A stretch of DNA of 64,000 nt from JANMDS01 sp031430575 (GCA_031430575.1 JANPBT010000023.1:1-64000); one strand, 5' to 3'. Numbered from the stretch's first letter, positions 53,285-62,224 are shown. Program-made: numbers and translations. Notes: generated by a model from the letters alone, not told the origin.

Positions 53285-55699
53285 ATGAGTATCAAAGAAA
53301 ACGTAGCGAGCAAAGATTACGATTCCAATTCGATTCGCATCCTAAAAGGTTTAGAAGCGGTTCGTAAGCGCCCTGGTATGTATATCGGCGACACATCAGA
53401 CGGAACTGGCTTGCATCATATGGTGTTTGAAGTGGTTGATAACGCAATTGATGAAGCGTTAGCCGGCCATTGTGATGACATCACAATTACGATTCATGCC
53501 GATAACTCGATCAGCGTCATCGACAACGGGCGTGGCATTCCTGTTGATATTAAAAAAGAAGATGAGTTTCAGCGTAGCGCAGCAGAAATTGTGCTCACTG
53601 AGCTGCATGCGGGCGGGAAGTTCGATCAAAACTCGTATAAAGTTTCTGGTGGTTTGCATGGCGTTGGTGTGTCGTGCGTAAACGCGCTTTCAATCTGGCT
53701 GAAGGCCACGATTCGGCGTGATGGGAAAGTCCATCACATTGAATTTAAACAAGGAGCAACCGTAGCGCCTTTGAAAGTCACCGGAAAAACGGATAAACGC
53801 GGCACTGAAGTGCACTTCTTAGCAGACCCAGAAATTTTTGGCGATACCATCGAATTTCATTATGAAATTTTGGCAAAGCGTCTACGCGAATTATCTTTTC
53901 TTAATAATGGCGTCAAGATTGAGCTGATCGATCAACGCAATGGAAAGAGTGAAAATTTCGCGTACTCAGGCGGGGTAAAAGGTTTCGTTGAGTACATGAA
54001 CAAATCGAAATCGGTGTTACACAAAAATGTATTTGTGTGCAACACCGAAAAAAACGGCATCACCGTCGAGGCGTCGATGCAGTGGAATGATTCGTATGGC
54101 GAATCCGTGCAGTGCTTTACCAATAACATTCCACAACGCGATGGTGGCACCCACCTAACAGGATTGCGTGCTGCAATGACGCGCACGGTGTTGAAATACA
54201 TCACCGCTAATGAATTGGATAAAAAAGCGAAGGTTGAAGTTACCGGTGACGATTTGCGCGAAGGCTTAACCTGCGTGCTGTCTGTAAAAGTACCCGATCC
54301 GAAGTTTAGTTCGCAGACTAAAGATAAGCTGGTTTCTTCAGAAGTGCGACCCGTCGTTGAAGAAATCATCGCCGATAAATTAGGCGATTTTTTACTCGAA
54401 TATCCAAGCGATGCGAAGATTGTATGTGGCAAGATTCTTGACGCTGCGCGGGCGCGCGAAGCCGCGCGCAAAGCCCGCGAGATGACGCGTCGCAAAGGCG
54501 TGCTCGACTCGATGGGGTTACCCGGAAAACTTGCAGATTGCCAAGAAAAAGATCCCTCGTTGTGTGAGATTTACTTGGTGGAGGGTGATTCCGCAGGCGG
54601 AACTGCGAAGCAAGGGCGTGATCGTAAATTTCAAGCGATCCTGCCACTACGCGGCAAGGTGCTAAATGTCGAAAAAGCCCGTTTCGATAAAGTAATTTCA
54701 AGCGAGCAGATCGTTACCCTCATTACTGCATTGGGCACTGGCTTTGGTAAGGACGAATACAACGCCGATAAGCTGCGTTACCACCGCATCATTATCATGA
54801 CCGATGCCGACGTGGATGGCTCCCATATCCGCACTTTGTTGCTTACGTTCTTTTATCGGCAAATGCCAGAATTGGTGGAACGGGGACATATTTACATTGC
54901 ACAACCACCGCTCTTTAAAGCCAAGCACGGTAAAGAAGAGACCTATCTAAAGGATGAGGTTGAACTCAAGCAATATCTGCTCAAACTTGCGCTGAAAGGC
55001 GCCGCATTAACACCAGGCGCAGGCGGCGAGGCACTTTCTGATCAGGCGCTTAACGATCTTTCGCGGCAAACAATACTCTCTGACGCGGTGATGGATAGGC
55101 GGGCACGATCAATTGATTACGCAGTGCTTAAAGCGCTTGCGCAAGGACAGACCATATCGCTAGACGATGAGCCGAGTGCTACTGAAAGTGGTAAACGGCT
55201 TGCTAAAGCGATTAACGACGAAACCCTCTCTTTTCAAGCAAAGTATGACGAAAAGACCGAGCAATACTTACTCGTGATCAACCGGGCGTATGCTGGTGGA
55301 GTGCGCACCACGGTTGTTGATCATGAGTTTTTAGAAAGCGGTGATTTCACGCAGATCAAAAAATCGGCTGCGCTGCAAGCGATGATCGTTGCTGGCGCAA
55401 AAGTGCGCCGTGGCGATGACGAATTTGAGATTACCAGCTTTAAACACGGGCTCGATTGGCTCATGGAAAAAGCCCGTGCAAGCATCGGTATTCAGCGCTA
55501 CAAAGGTTTGGGCGAAATGAATGCTGAACAGTTATGGGACACCACGCTTGATCCAAAAGTGCGCCGCTTGCTGAGGGTACAGATCGACGACGCCATTTAC
55601 GCAGATGAGACCTTCATGACCCTGATGGGCGAAGATGTTGAGCCGCGTAGAGCATTTATCGAGAGCAACGCCTTGGGTGTTCGCAATTTGGATGTTTAG
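53285..55699 (+). CDS. gyrB: DNA gyrase subunit B
   Basis: ATPase subunit of gyrase, 804 residues, normal for the type lacking large insertions. The GHKL ATP site includes EVVDNAIDEALAGHCDDI, NGRGIPVDIK and GGLHGVGVSCVNALS; the TOPRIM part has YLVEGDSAGGTAKQGRDRKFQAILPLRGKVLNVEKARFDK and IIIMTDADVDGSHIRTLLLTFFYRQM; the C-terminus has RYKGLGEMNAEQLWDTTLDP. It follows dnaN directly with no recF between them, as in Burkholderiales-like betaproteobacteria. Confidence 0.97.
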   Translation: MSIKENVASKDYDSNSIRILKGLEAVRKRPGMYIGDTSDGTGLHHMVFEVVDNAIDEALAGHCDDITITIHADNSISVIDNGRGIPVDIKKEDEFQRSAAEIVLTELHAGGKFDQNSYKVSGGLHGVGVSCVNALSIWLKATIRRDGKVHHIEFKQGATVAPLKVTGKTDKRGTEVHFLADPEIFGDTIEFHYEILAKRLRELSFLNNGVKIELIDQRNGKSENFAYSGGVKGFVEYMNKSKSVLHKNVFVCNTEKNGITVEASMQWNDSYGESVQCFTNNIPQRDGGTHLTGLRAAMTRTVLKYITANELDKKAKVEVTGDDLREGLTCVLSVKVPDPKFSSQTKDKLVSSEVRPVVEEIIADKLGDFLLEYPSDAKIVCGKILDAARAREAARKAREMTRRKGVLDSMGLPGKLADCQEKDPSLCEIYLVEGDSAGGTAKQGRDRKFQAILPLRGKVLNVEKARFDKVISSEQIVTLITALGTGFGKDEYNADKLRYHRIIIMTDADVDGSHIRTLLLTFFYRQMPELVERGHIYIAQPPLFKAKHGKEETYLKDEVELKQYLLKLALKGAALTPGAGGEALSDQALNDLSRQTILSDAVMDRRARSIDYAVLKALAQGQTISLDDEPSATESGKRLAKAINDETLSFQAKYDEKTEQYLLVINRAYAGGVRTTVVDHEFLESGDFTQIKKSAALQAMIVAGAKVRRGDDEFEITSFKHGLDWLMEKARASIGIQRYKGLGEMNAEQLWDTTLDPKVRRLLRVQIDDAIYADETFMTLMGEDVEPRRAFIESNALGVRNLDV

Positions 55700-55756
55700 G
55701 GCAACCCGCAGCGACTTTTTTGGCTGCGCATGACATTAACGCAAGAAAAAGCCACG

Positions 55757-56401
55757 TTAGCGTAGCAAACCCGCTGCGCGCGCGCGCACCACATCGTTTG
55801 GTTGGTCAACATCCCAAAGCGGAGAGGTTTCTGCGCAACCAACGCCCATACGGGCAAACGCAGATCTCGTTTGTGTCATGACGCGATCTGTTCCCCAATC
55901 GATATTCTCAAACGGTGTGGCGTGAGGTGCGCGCGTACCAACAAGCACGTACCCACCATCTTCTGCAGGGCTAAAAACCCAAGGCGTCTGGCTGGAGATC
56001 ATACCTGCGGCGCAGATTAAGTGCTCTGGGGTCATTGCTGGGCAGTCCGTACCGATCAATATCGTTTTCGAATAATGAGCCCGGCTGCGCGCAAGGCAAT
56101 CCGCCATCTTTGCGCCAAGATCACCCTCGCATTGAGCGTAAACAGGTAGTGAAAATTGCTGCGACCAAGCGGTGACCGAAGGATGATTCGCATCGCCCGC
56201 AATCCATAGTGAGCCGGACGCGTTGGCGAGGTGGATGGTTTTTTGAACGGTCGTCAGCACGCGTTCAGCCAGTTGTGAATAGATATCGGCCGCTGCAGCT
56301 TTGCCCAATTGCGGTATCAAACGCGTTTTCACTTCACCCACGACAGGTGGGCGACAAAAAACGGCGATATGAAAAGCGATTTCTTTTTGTGCGGTAGTCA
56401 C
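55757..56401 (-). CDS. Arsenosugar-biosynthesis glycosyltransferase (DUF2064 type)
   Basis: A 214-residue GT-A-type nucleotidyl/glycosyl-transferase of the family annotated in arsenosugar clusters (TIGR04282 type). Motifs are VFCRPPVVGEVKTRL, GDLGAKMADCL, ILIGTDCPAMTPEHL and AEDGGYVLVGTR with WDVDQPNDV near the end. An exact repeat copy (56002-56015) encodes ICAAGM immediately behind the HL of the third motif. It is the last gene of the arsenosugar operon, 6 bp after its neighbour. Confidence 0.85.
   Translation of the reverse strand: MTTAQKEIAFHIAVFCRPPVVGEVKTRLIPQLGKAAAADIYSQLAERVLTTVQKTIHLANASGSLWIAGDANHPSVTAWSQQFSLPVYAQCEGDLGAKMADCLARSRAHYSKTILIGTDCPAMTPEHLICAAGMISSQTPWVFSPAEDGGYVLVGTRAPHATPFENIDWGTDRVMTQTRSAFARMGVGCAETSPLWDVDQPNDVVRARAAGLLR
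56002..56015 (+). repeat. 14-bp repeat in arsenosugar glycosyltransferase gene
   Basis: Exact copy coding ICAAGM behind the TDCPAMTPEHL motif. Confidence 0.9.
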
Positions 56402-56407
56402 GATTAG

Positions 56408-57091
56408 CTAGTCACGATTGATCGGATAATGCTCGGCGATTTTTCTCGGCGGGACACCGAGGAAATACGCCAATCGCAACGCCCACATGAGCGTTATCGT
56501 CCTCCAGAGACCATTTTTTTTCCACCGACGCGCAGAAGTAAAAATCAATGCGTCGATAGCAACAGGTTTCGAGAGAACCTTTAGGCATTTTGATAGCGCG
56601 ACGTCTTCCATAATGGGAAGATCAAAAAACCCGCCTACCTTTTTCCATGCTGAGTGCTGCACAAAAATACCTTGATCACCCGTGGCCACTCCAGTGATGC
56701 GCGCACGATTGTTCATAAACCAAGCAACAACGCGAAGGGCGGGTTGATCGGAATCAATCGCAATATCGAATCGACCCCAGAGCCTACCGGTTTTCTGTAG
56801 TGCTTCATTGATGCGCAGATCGGCATCACTGGGCAGAATTGAGTCAGCATGAAGAAATAGTAAAACTGATCCCTTTGCAAGAGTCGCCCCACGGTTTTGT
56901 TGAAGCGACCGCCCGGGTGCTGTTGACACTACAAAATCGGCGTGTGCGCGCGCTTGCGCAATCGTATCGTCAGCGCTTCCGCCATCAACAACGATGACCT
57001 CAGCGCCGCGCGCGCGAAGGGGCGCCAATTGGAGCAGGGTTTGCTTGATGTGCGCGCTTTCGTTAAGCGTCGGGACGATAATTGAAAGCAC
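56408..57091 (-). CDS. Arsenosugar-biosynthesis glycosyltransferase family 2
   Basis: A 227-residue GT2 enzyme (TIGR04283 type): LSIIVPTLNESAHIKQTLLQL, VIVVDGGSADDTI, GRSLQQNRGATLAKGSVLLFLHADS (DxD-like HAD) and VATGDQGIFVQHSAWKKVGGFFDLPIMEDVALSKCLK. It presumably transfers a sugar in assembly of the arsenic-containing sugar. Six bases separate it from both neighbours, so the operon is tight. Confidence 0.88.
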   Translation of the reverse strand: MLSIIVPTLNESAHIKQTLLQLAPLRARGAEVIVVDGGSADDTIAQARAHADFVVSTAPGRSLQQNRGATLAKGSVLLFLHADSILPSDADLRINEALQKTGRLWGRFDIAIDSDQPALRVVAWFMNNRARITGVATGDQGIFVQHSAWKKVGGFFDLPIMEDVALSKCLKVLSKPVAIDALIFTSARRWKKNGLWRTITLMWALRLAYFLGVPPRKIAEHYPINRD

Positions 57092-57097
57092 GCGATG

Positions 57098-58075
57098 CTA
57101 GCCGAGCGCGCCACCGCAAGAGCTTCCCTGTCCGGCCGTGCAACCAAAACAATGATCCCGTACAACGATGGGTTTGTCGTGCAAGCCTTCCTGCGCGAGG
57201 GTGAGCAAATCGCTCAAATGCGGACGTCGCTTGCCGCTCATAATAGTACTGAGTCCAAGCATTTGATTAAAGTCACAGTCGTAAACGTAGCCCTGATAAT
57301 CAATACTCACTTGATCGCGACACATGACGCCATCAACATTCTCATCCCGGTGGGCATTGCGCAACAATTCCATATAGGGCTCGAACGTGCCTTTTGAAAT
57401 CAGCGTTGAACCAAAACGCTGAATCGGCATATTTGCGATTGCAAAAAGATGATCGAATTGGATTCCAAATTGATCGCGAAGTACTCGCTTGTAGTCGTCT
57501 TCAAGTGTTTTTTGGTTTGGCGGTAAAGACGCGCCTTGCGGGTTGTATACCAAATTGAGTTCTAAGCCACTTTTTCCATCGGCATAGCCGAGCGCGTTGA
57601 GGGCTTGCAACGCTTTTATACTAACATCAAAAACACCGTTACCGCGCTGCTTATCAACGTTTTCAATCGAGTAGCACGGAAGCGATGCCGTGATCGCAAC
57701 TTGGTGCGAGGCTAGAAAAGTCGCAAGATCTTCCTGACCGGGCTCATACAAGATCGTGAGATTGCATCGATCAATTACTTTACATCCAAGGGCGCGCGCT
57801 TTTTGTACGATCATGCGAAAGTAAGGGCTAAGCTCGGGAGCGCCTCCCGTCAAATCAATCGTTGTTGCCCCGCTGTGCTTAAGATAATCGAGCATCTGCT
57901 CAACCGTCTTGGCTTCCATCATTTCGGTGCGCTGCGGGCTCGAGGCAACGTGGCAATGAACGCACGATTGATTACATTTGTAGCCCAGATTAACTTGCAA
58001 CGTCGCGACGCTACGGCGACGCAGGGGGGGGAACGTGGTCTTGCTTGCGCTGAGCCTTGGAAGTACGGCGTGCAT
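57098..58075 (-). CDS. arsS: Arsenosugar-biosynthesis radical SAM protein ArsS
   Basis: Uses SAM radical chemistry to attach the adenosyl-derived ribosyl group to methylated arsenic. The 325-residue protein has the CxxxCxxC cluster motif in LGYKCNQSCVHCHVASSP (about 33-50), a TIM barrel with DLTGGAPELSP, and a Cys-rich C-terminus (CFGCTAGQGSSCGGALG) typical of the family's extra site. It follows arsM in the operon with a 24-bp gap. Confidence 0.92.
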   Translation of the reverse strand: MHAVLPRLSASKTTFPPLRRRSVATLQVNLGYKCNQSCVHCHVASSPQRTEMMEAKTVEQMLDYLKHSGATTIDLTGGAPELSPYFRMIVQKARALGCKVIDRCNLTILYEPGQEDLATFLASHQVAITASLPCYSIENVDKQRGNGVFDVSIKALQALNALGYADGKSGLELNLVYNPQGASLPPNQKTLEDDYKRVLRDQFGIQFDHLFAIANMPIQRFGSTLISKGTFEPYMELLRNAHRDENVDGVMCRDQVSIDYQGYVYDCDFNQMLGLSTIMSGKRRPHLSDLLTLAQEGLHDKPIVVRDHCFGCTAGQGSSCGGALG

Positions 58076-58099
58076 AGTTTTTCCTAAAGTGAAGCGTGA

Positions 58100-59086
58100 T
58101 TAACAGCAACCGCCGCCGTCGTAATGGTGGGTTGATTCTGAAATAAACATATCGTCGCGATTGAGCAAGGTCAGCGCTTTGGCGGTCTTATCGCAAACGG
58201 CAAGCGGTTGATTGGGCGTCAGGGTATGCCCTTTGCCGTCATTAAAAATTAAGTCATCACCAAAATAGATTGCGCTTCTGCCCGTAAAAACGCAAGGACC
58301 ATCTGAGGGCATCGGGTCTTTGATGGCACAAATTTCAACACTTTCGATGACGAGTCGGGTTTGGGTCGCGTATTGCCCAGGCGCGAGAATGCGATAAGGC
58401 CGTTTGGCGCGCACTTCAATCGTACCGAATCCCACGTCGGTTAGGCGTTTGATGTATTCATCAAGGGGTATCGCACCGGTGAGGCATAGCGCCCTTAGCC
58501 GCTCGTCAGATTTCAACGCTTCAGGCATAGTCTGCTCGCACGTCGGGTCAGACAAAATCAATCGGCCATGGGGCTTGAGGACGCGATACATTTCTGCCAA
58601 AGCGCGGGTCAGATCGTCTTGGTGAAAAATATTGAAAAGGCAATTTTGCGCGGCCACATCAATGCTCGCATCGGCAATTGGAAGCGCGAGCGCATCACCT
58701 TTTCGCAGATCAACGAATTCACGTTTGAACCACTTATTTTCGCTAGCAGCAACGTGCAAATTTTCATCGCAAGAAGCGAGCATTTCATCCACGACATCCA
58801 GCCCAATCACAGCACCCTGGCGACGGCTAAAGTAGGCAAACTGCAGCAATTCCATGCCGCCACCAACGCCTACGTAAAGAATTGTCGGTGAGCGCGCGAG
58901 GTCGCGAGGATGGACGGTACTCCCGCAGCCGTAGTTCATCGCCAACATCTTCTTTGGGATCGTTAGTTCAGGGAGCTGCCAAATAGGTGTAGTGGTGCAG
59001 CATAAGCCCACATCGGGCGTGAGCGCGGCCTCACGGTATACATCGTGGGTTGTTTGTAGATAGCTAGCAGGAGGGGAATCGTTCAT
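58100..59086 (-). CDS. arsM: Arsenite methyltransferase ArsM, arsenosugar type
   Basis: A SAM-dependent methyltransferase of 328 residues that methylates As(III). The SAM-binding fold reads PTILYVGVGGGMELLQFAYFSRRQGAVIGLDVVDEML, followed by QNCLFNIFHQDDLTRALAEMYRVLKPHGRLILSDPTCE. Arsenic-binding cysteines are VGLCCTTTPIWQ near residue 30, a Cys after the core and a terminal GGGCC. Gene order arsM-arsS-GT2-GT matches arsenosugar clusters. Confidence 0.92.
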   Translation of the reverse strand: MNDSPPASYLQTTHDVYREAALTPDVGLCCTTTPIWQLPELTIPKKMLAMNYGCGSTVHPRDLARSPTILYVGVGGGMELLQFAYFSRRQGAVIGLDVVDEMLASCDENLHVAASENKWFKREFVDLRKGDALALPIADASIDVAAQNCLFNIFHQDDLTRALAEMYRVLKPHGRLILSDPTCEQTMPEALKSDERLRALCLTGAIPLDEYIKRLTDVGFGTIEVRAKRPYRILAPGQYATQTRLVIESVEICAIKDPMPSDGPCVFTGRSAIYFGDDLIFNDGKGHTLTPNQPLAVCDKTAKALTLLNRDDMFISESTHHYDGGGCC

Positions 59087-59104
59087 AGGTAAATGGTGAT
59101 GCGA

Positions 59105-60235
59105 TCAACGAAGTAAGAGTTTAAGCAATGGGTAGAGGCAGACGGCGAGCAACGCGGCAACGGGAAGTGTAAACAACCAGGCGAGAAGAATATTTTTGAT
59201 CGTTTCTGAGGAAATTTTTTCATGACTTGACCCCGAAAGCGAGATCCCGGAGATCGCGCCGACCGAGATGTGAGTCGTGGACAGCGGTAGGCCAAATTTG
59301 CTTGCGGCGATGACGAGAGTCGCCGTGCATAAGTTGGCGATAAAACCTGTTTGCGGTGCGAGTGCGATGATTTTGTGGCTCATGGTATCAGCGATACGGC
59401 GCGCATGAAGCCAGCCGCCGATTGCCATCGCTAACGCGACGGCAGCGAATGAATTTGTCGCGCCAGTCGCGTTAGCGATCAGTAGCAGCCCCGCGATTTT
59501 GGGCGCATCGTTGAGCCCGCGCGCTAAGCACACCATGCCACCACTGACAATGTGTGCAAGGTTAAGCGCATTAGGTGTCGTGATCGCAAGGCTATTTTTA
59601 GACGCTAGCGACAACCGGCATATTGGATCAATGCTGCTGGCGACGCGAATCTGCGCCGCAGGTATGGGCATCGAAATTGCGGCTGCGGAGGTGACTGGTG
59701 CGCTCCCAAAACCATCGATACATACACAAATCGCACCGTCGCTACCGCCCCCGCGCGGTTTGCGCAGTGCAATCTTACACACTGCGGCCGAGAGCGTAAA
59801 GGCCAGTACCGGACCTAGTAAAAGCGGCGCTAAAAATTGCTGAATTAATACCGAAATATTGATTGCGCCTGCCGCGATAAACCCAGCGCCCGCGAGCCCG
59901 CCAACAAGTGCGTGCGTCGTTGATATTGGCATCCCGATTCTCGTCGCGAGCCATACGGTGAGCCCCGCCGAAAGGCCAACCGCCATTGCAAAAAGAGGCT
60001 CGGCGACAGTGTGGTCTGGCACCAAGCCGCGACCTGAGAAAGCCTTCGCGAGCTGCCCGGCGAGTAGCACAGCGGCCATTGCCCCTGCAAGGGTTGCGAT
60101 TGTCGAAAGAATTTTTGCGGTGCGATACGTGAGTAAGCCGCTACCGTAGAGCGTAGCGACACCTTTGAAATTGTCATTTGCGCCGTTTGCGTAGGCGAGG
60201 AGTAGCGTACCGGCGAATAAGTAGACTTCAATCAC
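59105..60235 (-). CDS. Inorganic phosphate transporter, PiT family
   Basis: A 376-residue transporter from GTG 60235, the point where family similarity begins (VYLFAGTLLLAYANGANDNFKGVATLYGSG); the ORF upstream is dissimilar. The duplicated PiT signature is present as GANDNFKG and, in the second half, as CLARGLNDAPKIAGLLLI with STTHISVGAISG and STTHALVGG. About ten helices. PiT carriers move phosphate or arsenate, which fits an arsenic cluster. An exact repeat copy (59651-59664) codes PIPAAQIR in the central loop. Confidence 0.85.
   Translation of the reverse strand: MIEVYLFAGTLLLAYANGANDNFKGVATLYGSGLLTYRTAKILSTIATLAGAMAAVLLAGQLAKAFSGRGLVPDHTVAEPLFAMAVGLSAGLTVWLATRIGMPISTTHALVGGLAGAGFIAAGAINISVLIQQFLAPLLLGPVLAFTLSAAVCKIALRKPRGGGSDGAICVCIDGFGSAPVTSAAAISMPIPAAQIRVASSIDPICRLSLASKNSLAITTPNALNLAHIVSGGMVCLARGLNDAPKIAGLLLIANATGATNSFAAVALAMAIGGWLHARRIADTMSHKIIALAPQTGFIANLCTATLVIAASKFGLPLSTTHISVGAISGISLSGSSHEKISSETIKNILLAWLFTLPVAALLAVCLYPLLKLLLR
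59651..59664 (-). repeat. 14-bp repeat in PiT transporter gene
   Basis: Exact copy coding IPAAQI in the central cytoplasmic loop. Confidence 0.9.
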
Positions 60236-60318
60236 GTCATCATTGTAAAGGCGGGGAGTAAAGGCTATTCGCTTGTAACGCGGGTATCGTTGCACACGGC
60301 GAGATGCCGCCAGCAAAT

Positions 60319-60885
60319 TTATTTTTCAGGAAGTTTCGCGCGGTACGGTGGCGCGAGTAGCTGCCCCCAATGCGCATCGAAAGGATGCACGAGCGCACCG
60401 CCCGCAAGCGCGCGGCCTTCATTTGCCCAGGCAAAAATAGAGCCCGTCAGATTGACAACATTGCTAAAACCAAGCCCAGCGAGCGATTGCGCAGCGGCGG
60501 CGGAGCGCACACCTACGGCGCAGTAAACGACGATGGTATTTTTTTTAGGATGCGTTGTGAGATTGCGGTTTGCATAAGCAACAACCTCGTTCGGGTGGAC
60601 GTGAATTGCGCCCGGAAGGTGGCTGACCGCATATTCATGAGGTTCTCGGATATCGAGCAGTAGAAAAGCGTTTTCAAGGGGAGATTTTTTTCGGAGCACC
60701 AACATGTCGCTAAGCGTGGAGGTGCTCACCGCGTTGACGAAGGGATAGCGGATGGCAATCCACGTATTCACTTGAAACCATGTCGGCGCTGCGTGTACGC
60801 TTGAGCAGCTAAGGAGTGCTGAGCTCACAAGCAGAACCAGCAATACCCGATAGTAGGCAGCGCTATAGACGCAGCGCGAAGGCAT
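60319..60885 (-). CDS. Rhodanese-domain lipoprotein
   Basis: From ATG 60885 the 188-residue protein has a membrane-targeting signal with lipobox LLSC, then a single rhodanese domain: FLLLDIREPHEYAVSHLPGAIHVHPNEV and active-site loop YCAVGVRSAAAAQSLAGLGFSNVVNLTGSIFAWANEG with the catalytic Cys. It ends PFDAHWGQLLAPPYRAKLPEK. It starts 23 bp inside the GT-C gene before it, showing coupled expression in this cluster. Sulfur transfer or thiol relay in the periplasm is the likely role. Confidence 0.85.
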   Translation of the reverse strand: MPSRCVYSAAYYRVLLVLLVSSALLSCSSVHAAPTWFQVNTWIAIRYPFVNAVSTSTLSDMLVLRKKSPLENAFLLLDIREPHEYAVSHLPGAIHVHPNEVVAYANRNLTTHPKKNTIVVYCAVGVRSAAAAQSLAGLGFSNVVNLTGSIFAWANEGRALAGGALVHPFDAHWGQLLAPPYRAKLPEK

Positions 60886-62224
60886 GATTTGTCGCCGTGA
60901 GCGCGTGCGCGCGCCGATACTGAGTGTAGGTGATGAGCATAGCGCCGCAGAGAGCCGCGATTTGCAGTGTGGTTGCCCAGAAGGGAACCACAAATGTGGA
61001 GATTAAAGATTGATTGCGAAGCGCATCGAGGAGGTGGGTATAGGCGAGAAGGCTTACGGAAGCGCCCACCCAAGTAGCGAGCGAAAATTGCAAAACAGCG
61101 AGCGGTAAGATCCAGAGCCAGTACCACGGATTTACCACAGGGGCGAACAGGAACATCGCAATAAAGATCGGTACTACCGGCGGAGGCCCTTGAGTTGCCG
61201 AGTATTTACCGCTCCGTCGCCCAACAATCCAGATGATTGCAATCGCAATCCACGTAGCGCAAAAACCAATCGCTACGATCACGCGCGCAGTAGAGCTTCC
61301 GAAGAGTGCAGCGATCGGTCGATAAATCAGCGGATTGAATACCCAATGCTCGCCTAGGGCGCGCAGACCTTGCGCGCCCTCGCTACTGTTTGCGGAGAAT
61401 TGGGGAAACAAAATAGCGCTTAAAGCGACCAAAACTGCGCCGCAGGTAGGTGCGCTTAATCGGCCAGCGGGCGTAAACAAGAAGAATGGAAGTACCGCCA
61501 ATGCGCTGATTTTCATGCCAACGGCGAGACAAACTAAAACTGCTGCTGCAATGGCGTGTGTACGTTGCCAGAGTAATGTCGCCGTCAAGAGGGCAATACC
61601 GATCAGGAGATCGGGGTGAGCAGAGTTCATCGACTCTTTTACGACCAGTGGGTGCAAGCAAAAGACCAAGCACCACCGGTTAGAAATACCCTGCTGGCGC
61701 AGTAAAAGAAGCAGCGCAATGAGGCTTACCAATAAAAAGAGTTTTAATGGCCAGAGTGCCCCAGGAGAAATCCAATACGCGCATGCAAACACCGCCTGCC
61801 AGACGGGGCCGTAGACGGTAGTGAGATCGGGGTGATTTACTCCACTAAGCGCGGCATGAAGTTGCGCAGGGATTGCCGGAGCGTCAAAAAAATATGAAGG
61901 CGCGTAGACATACGGCCGCCCTGTCGTCGCAGTGATGAAACCATCCCACAGATAACGAAAATGATCATCTTCGAGCAATGGTTGGGAAAAAAAAAGCCCC
62001 ACCGCCATAGAGGATGCGATCACTAAAACACTACGAAACGATAGGCATGAAAAGCGGCTGCTTCGGCTTACCGAAAGCAACGATGCAAGTGATATTGCGA
62101 TAAGACCGAAAGTCGCAAAAAACTGCGCACGGAGGCTACCGTTTGAAAGCTGCGCCAACCCAAATGCCACGCACAGGTTGATCAAAATCAACGCATACGT
62201 GGCATTATTTACTTTCGATTTCAT
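60863..62224 (-). CDS. Multi-pass GT-C-type glycosyltransferase (GT87/DUF2029-like)
   Basis: A 453-residue membrane protein with about eleven hydrophobic segments. The first periplasmic loop holds EDDHFRYLWDGFITATTGRPYVYAPS, the D/E-D-x-R-x-x-W-D-G pattern of polyprenol-phosphate-dependent glycosyltransferases, and NPWYWLWILPLA lies near the C-terminus. It probably moves a sugar onto lipid- or periplasm-side acceptors. An exact repeat copy (61435-61448) encodes PTCGAVLVAL in a membrane segment. It is co-directional with the rhodanese and arsenosugar genes. Confidence 0.75.
   Translation of the reverse strand: MKSKVNNATYALILINLCVAFGLAQLSNGSLRAQFFATFGLIAISLASLLSVSRSSRFSCLSFRSVLVIASSMAVGLFFSQPLLEDDHFRYLWDGFITATTGRPYVYAPSYFFDAPAIPAQLHAALSGVNHPDLTTVYGPVWQAVFACAYWISPGALWPLKLFLLVSLIALLLLLRQQGISNRWCLVFCLHPLVVKESMNSAHPDLLIGIALLTATLLWQRTHAIAAAVLVCLAVGMKISALAVLPFFLFTPAGRLSAPTCGAVLVALSAILFPQFSANSSEGAQGLRALGEHWVFNPLIYRPIAALFGSSTARVIVAIGFCATWIAIAIIWIVGRRSGKYSATQGPPPVVPIFIAMFLFAPVVNPWYWLWILPLAVLQFSLATWVGASVSLLAYTHLLDALRNQSLISTFVVPFWATTLQIAALCGAMLITYTQYRRAHALTATNHAFALRL
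61435..61448 (-). repeat. 14-bp repeat in GT-C gene
   Basis: Exact copy read as PTCGAV at the start of a membrane segment. Confidence 0.9.

Noticed and set aside
55705..55730. Hairpin CGCAGC/GCTGCG after gyrB as a terminator
   Set aside because: A six-base stem whose T run is in the loop, not after the stem; not convincing as an intrinsic terminator.
60509..60524. ACCTACGGCGCAGTA in the rhodanese gene
   Set aside because: It encodes the catalytic-site loop YCAVG common to rhodaneses and differs from the repeat; chance resemblance.
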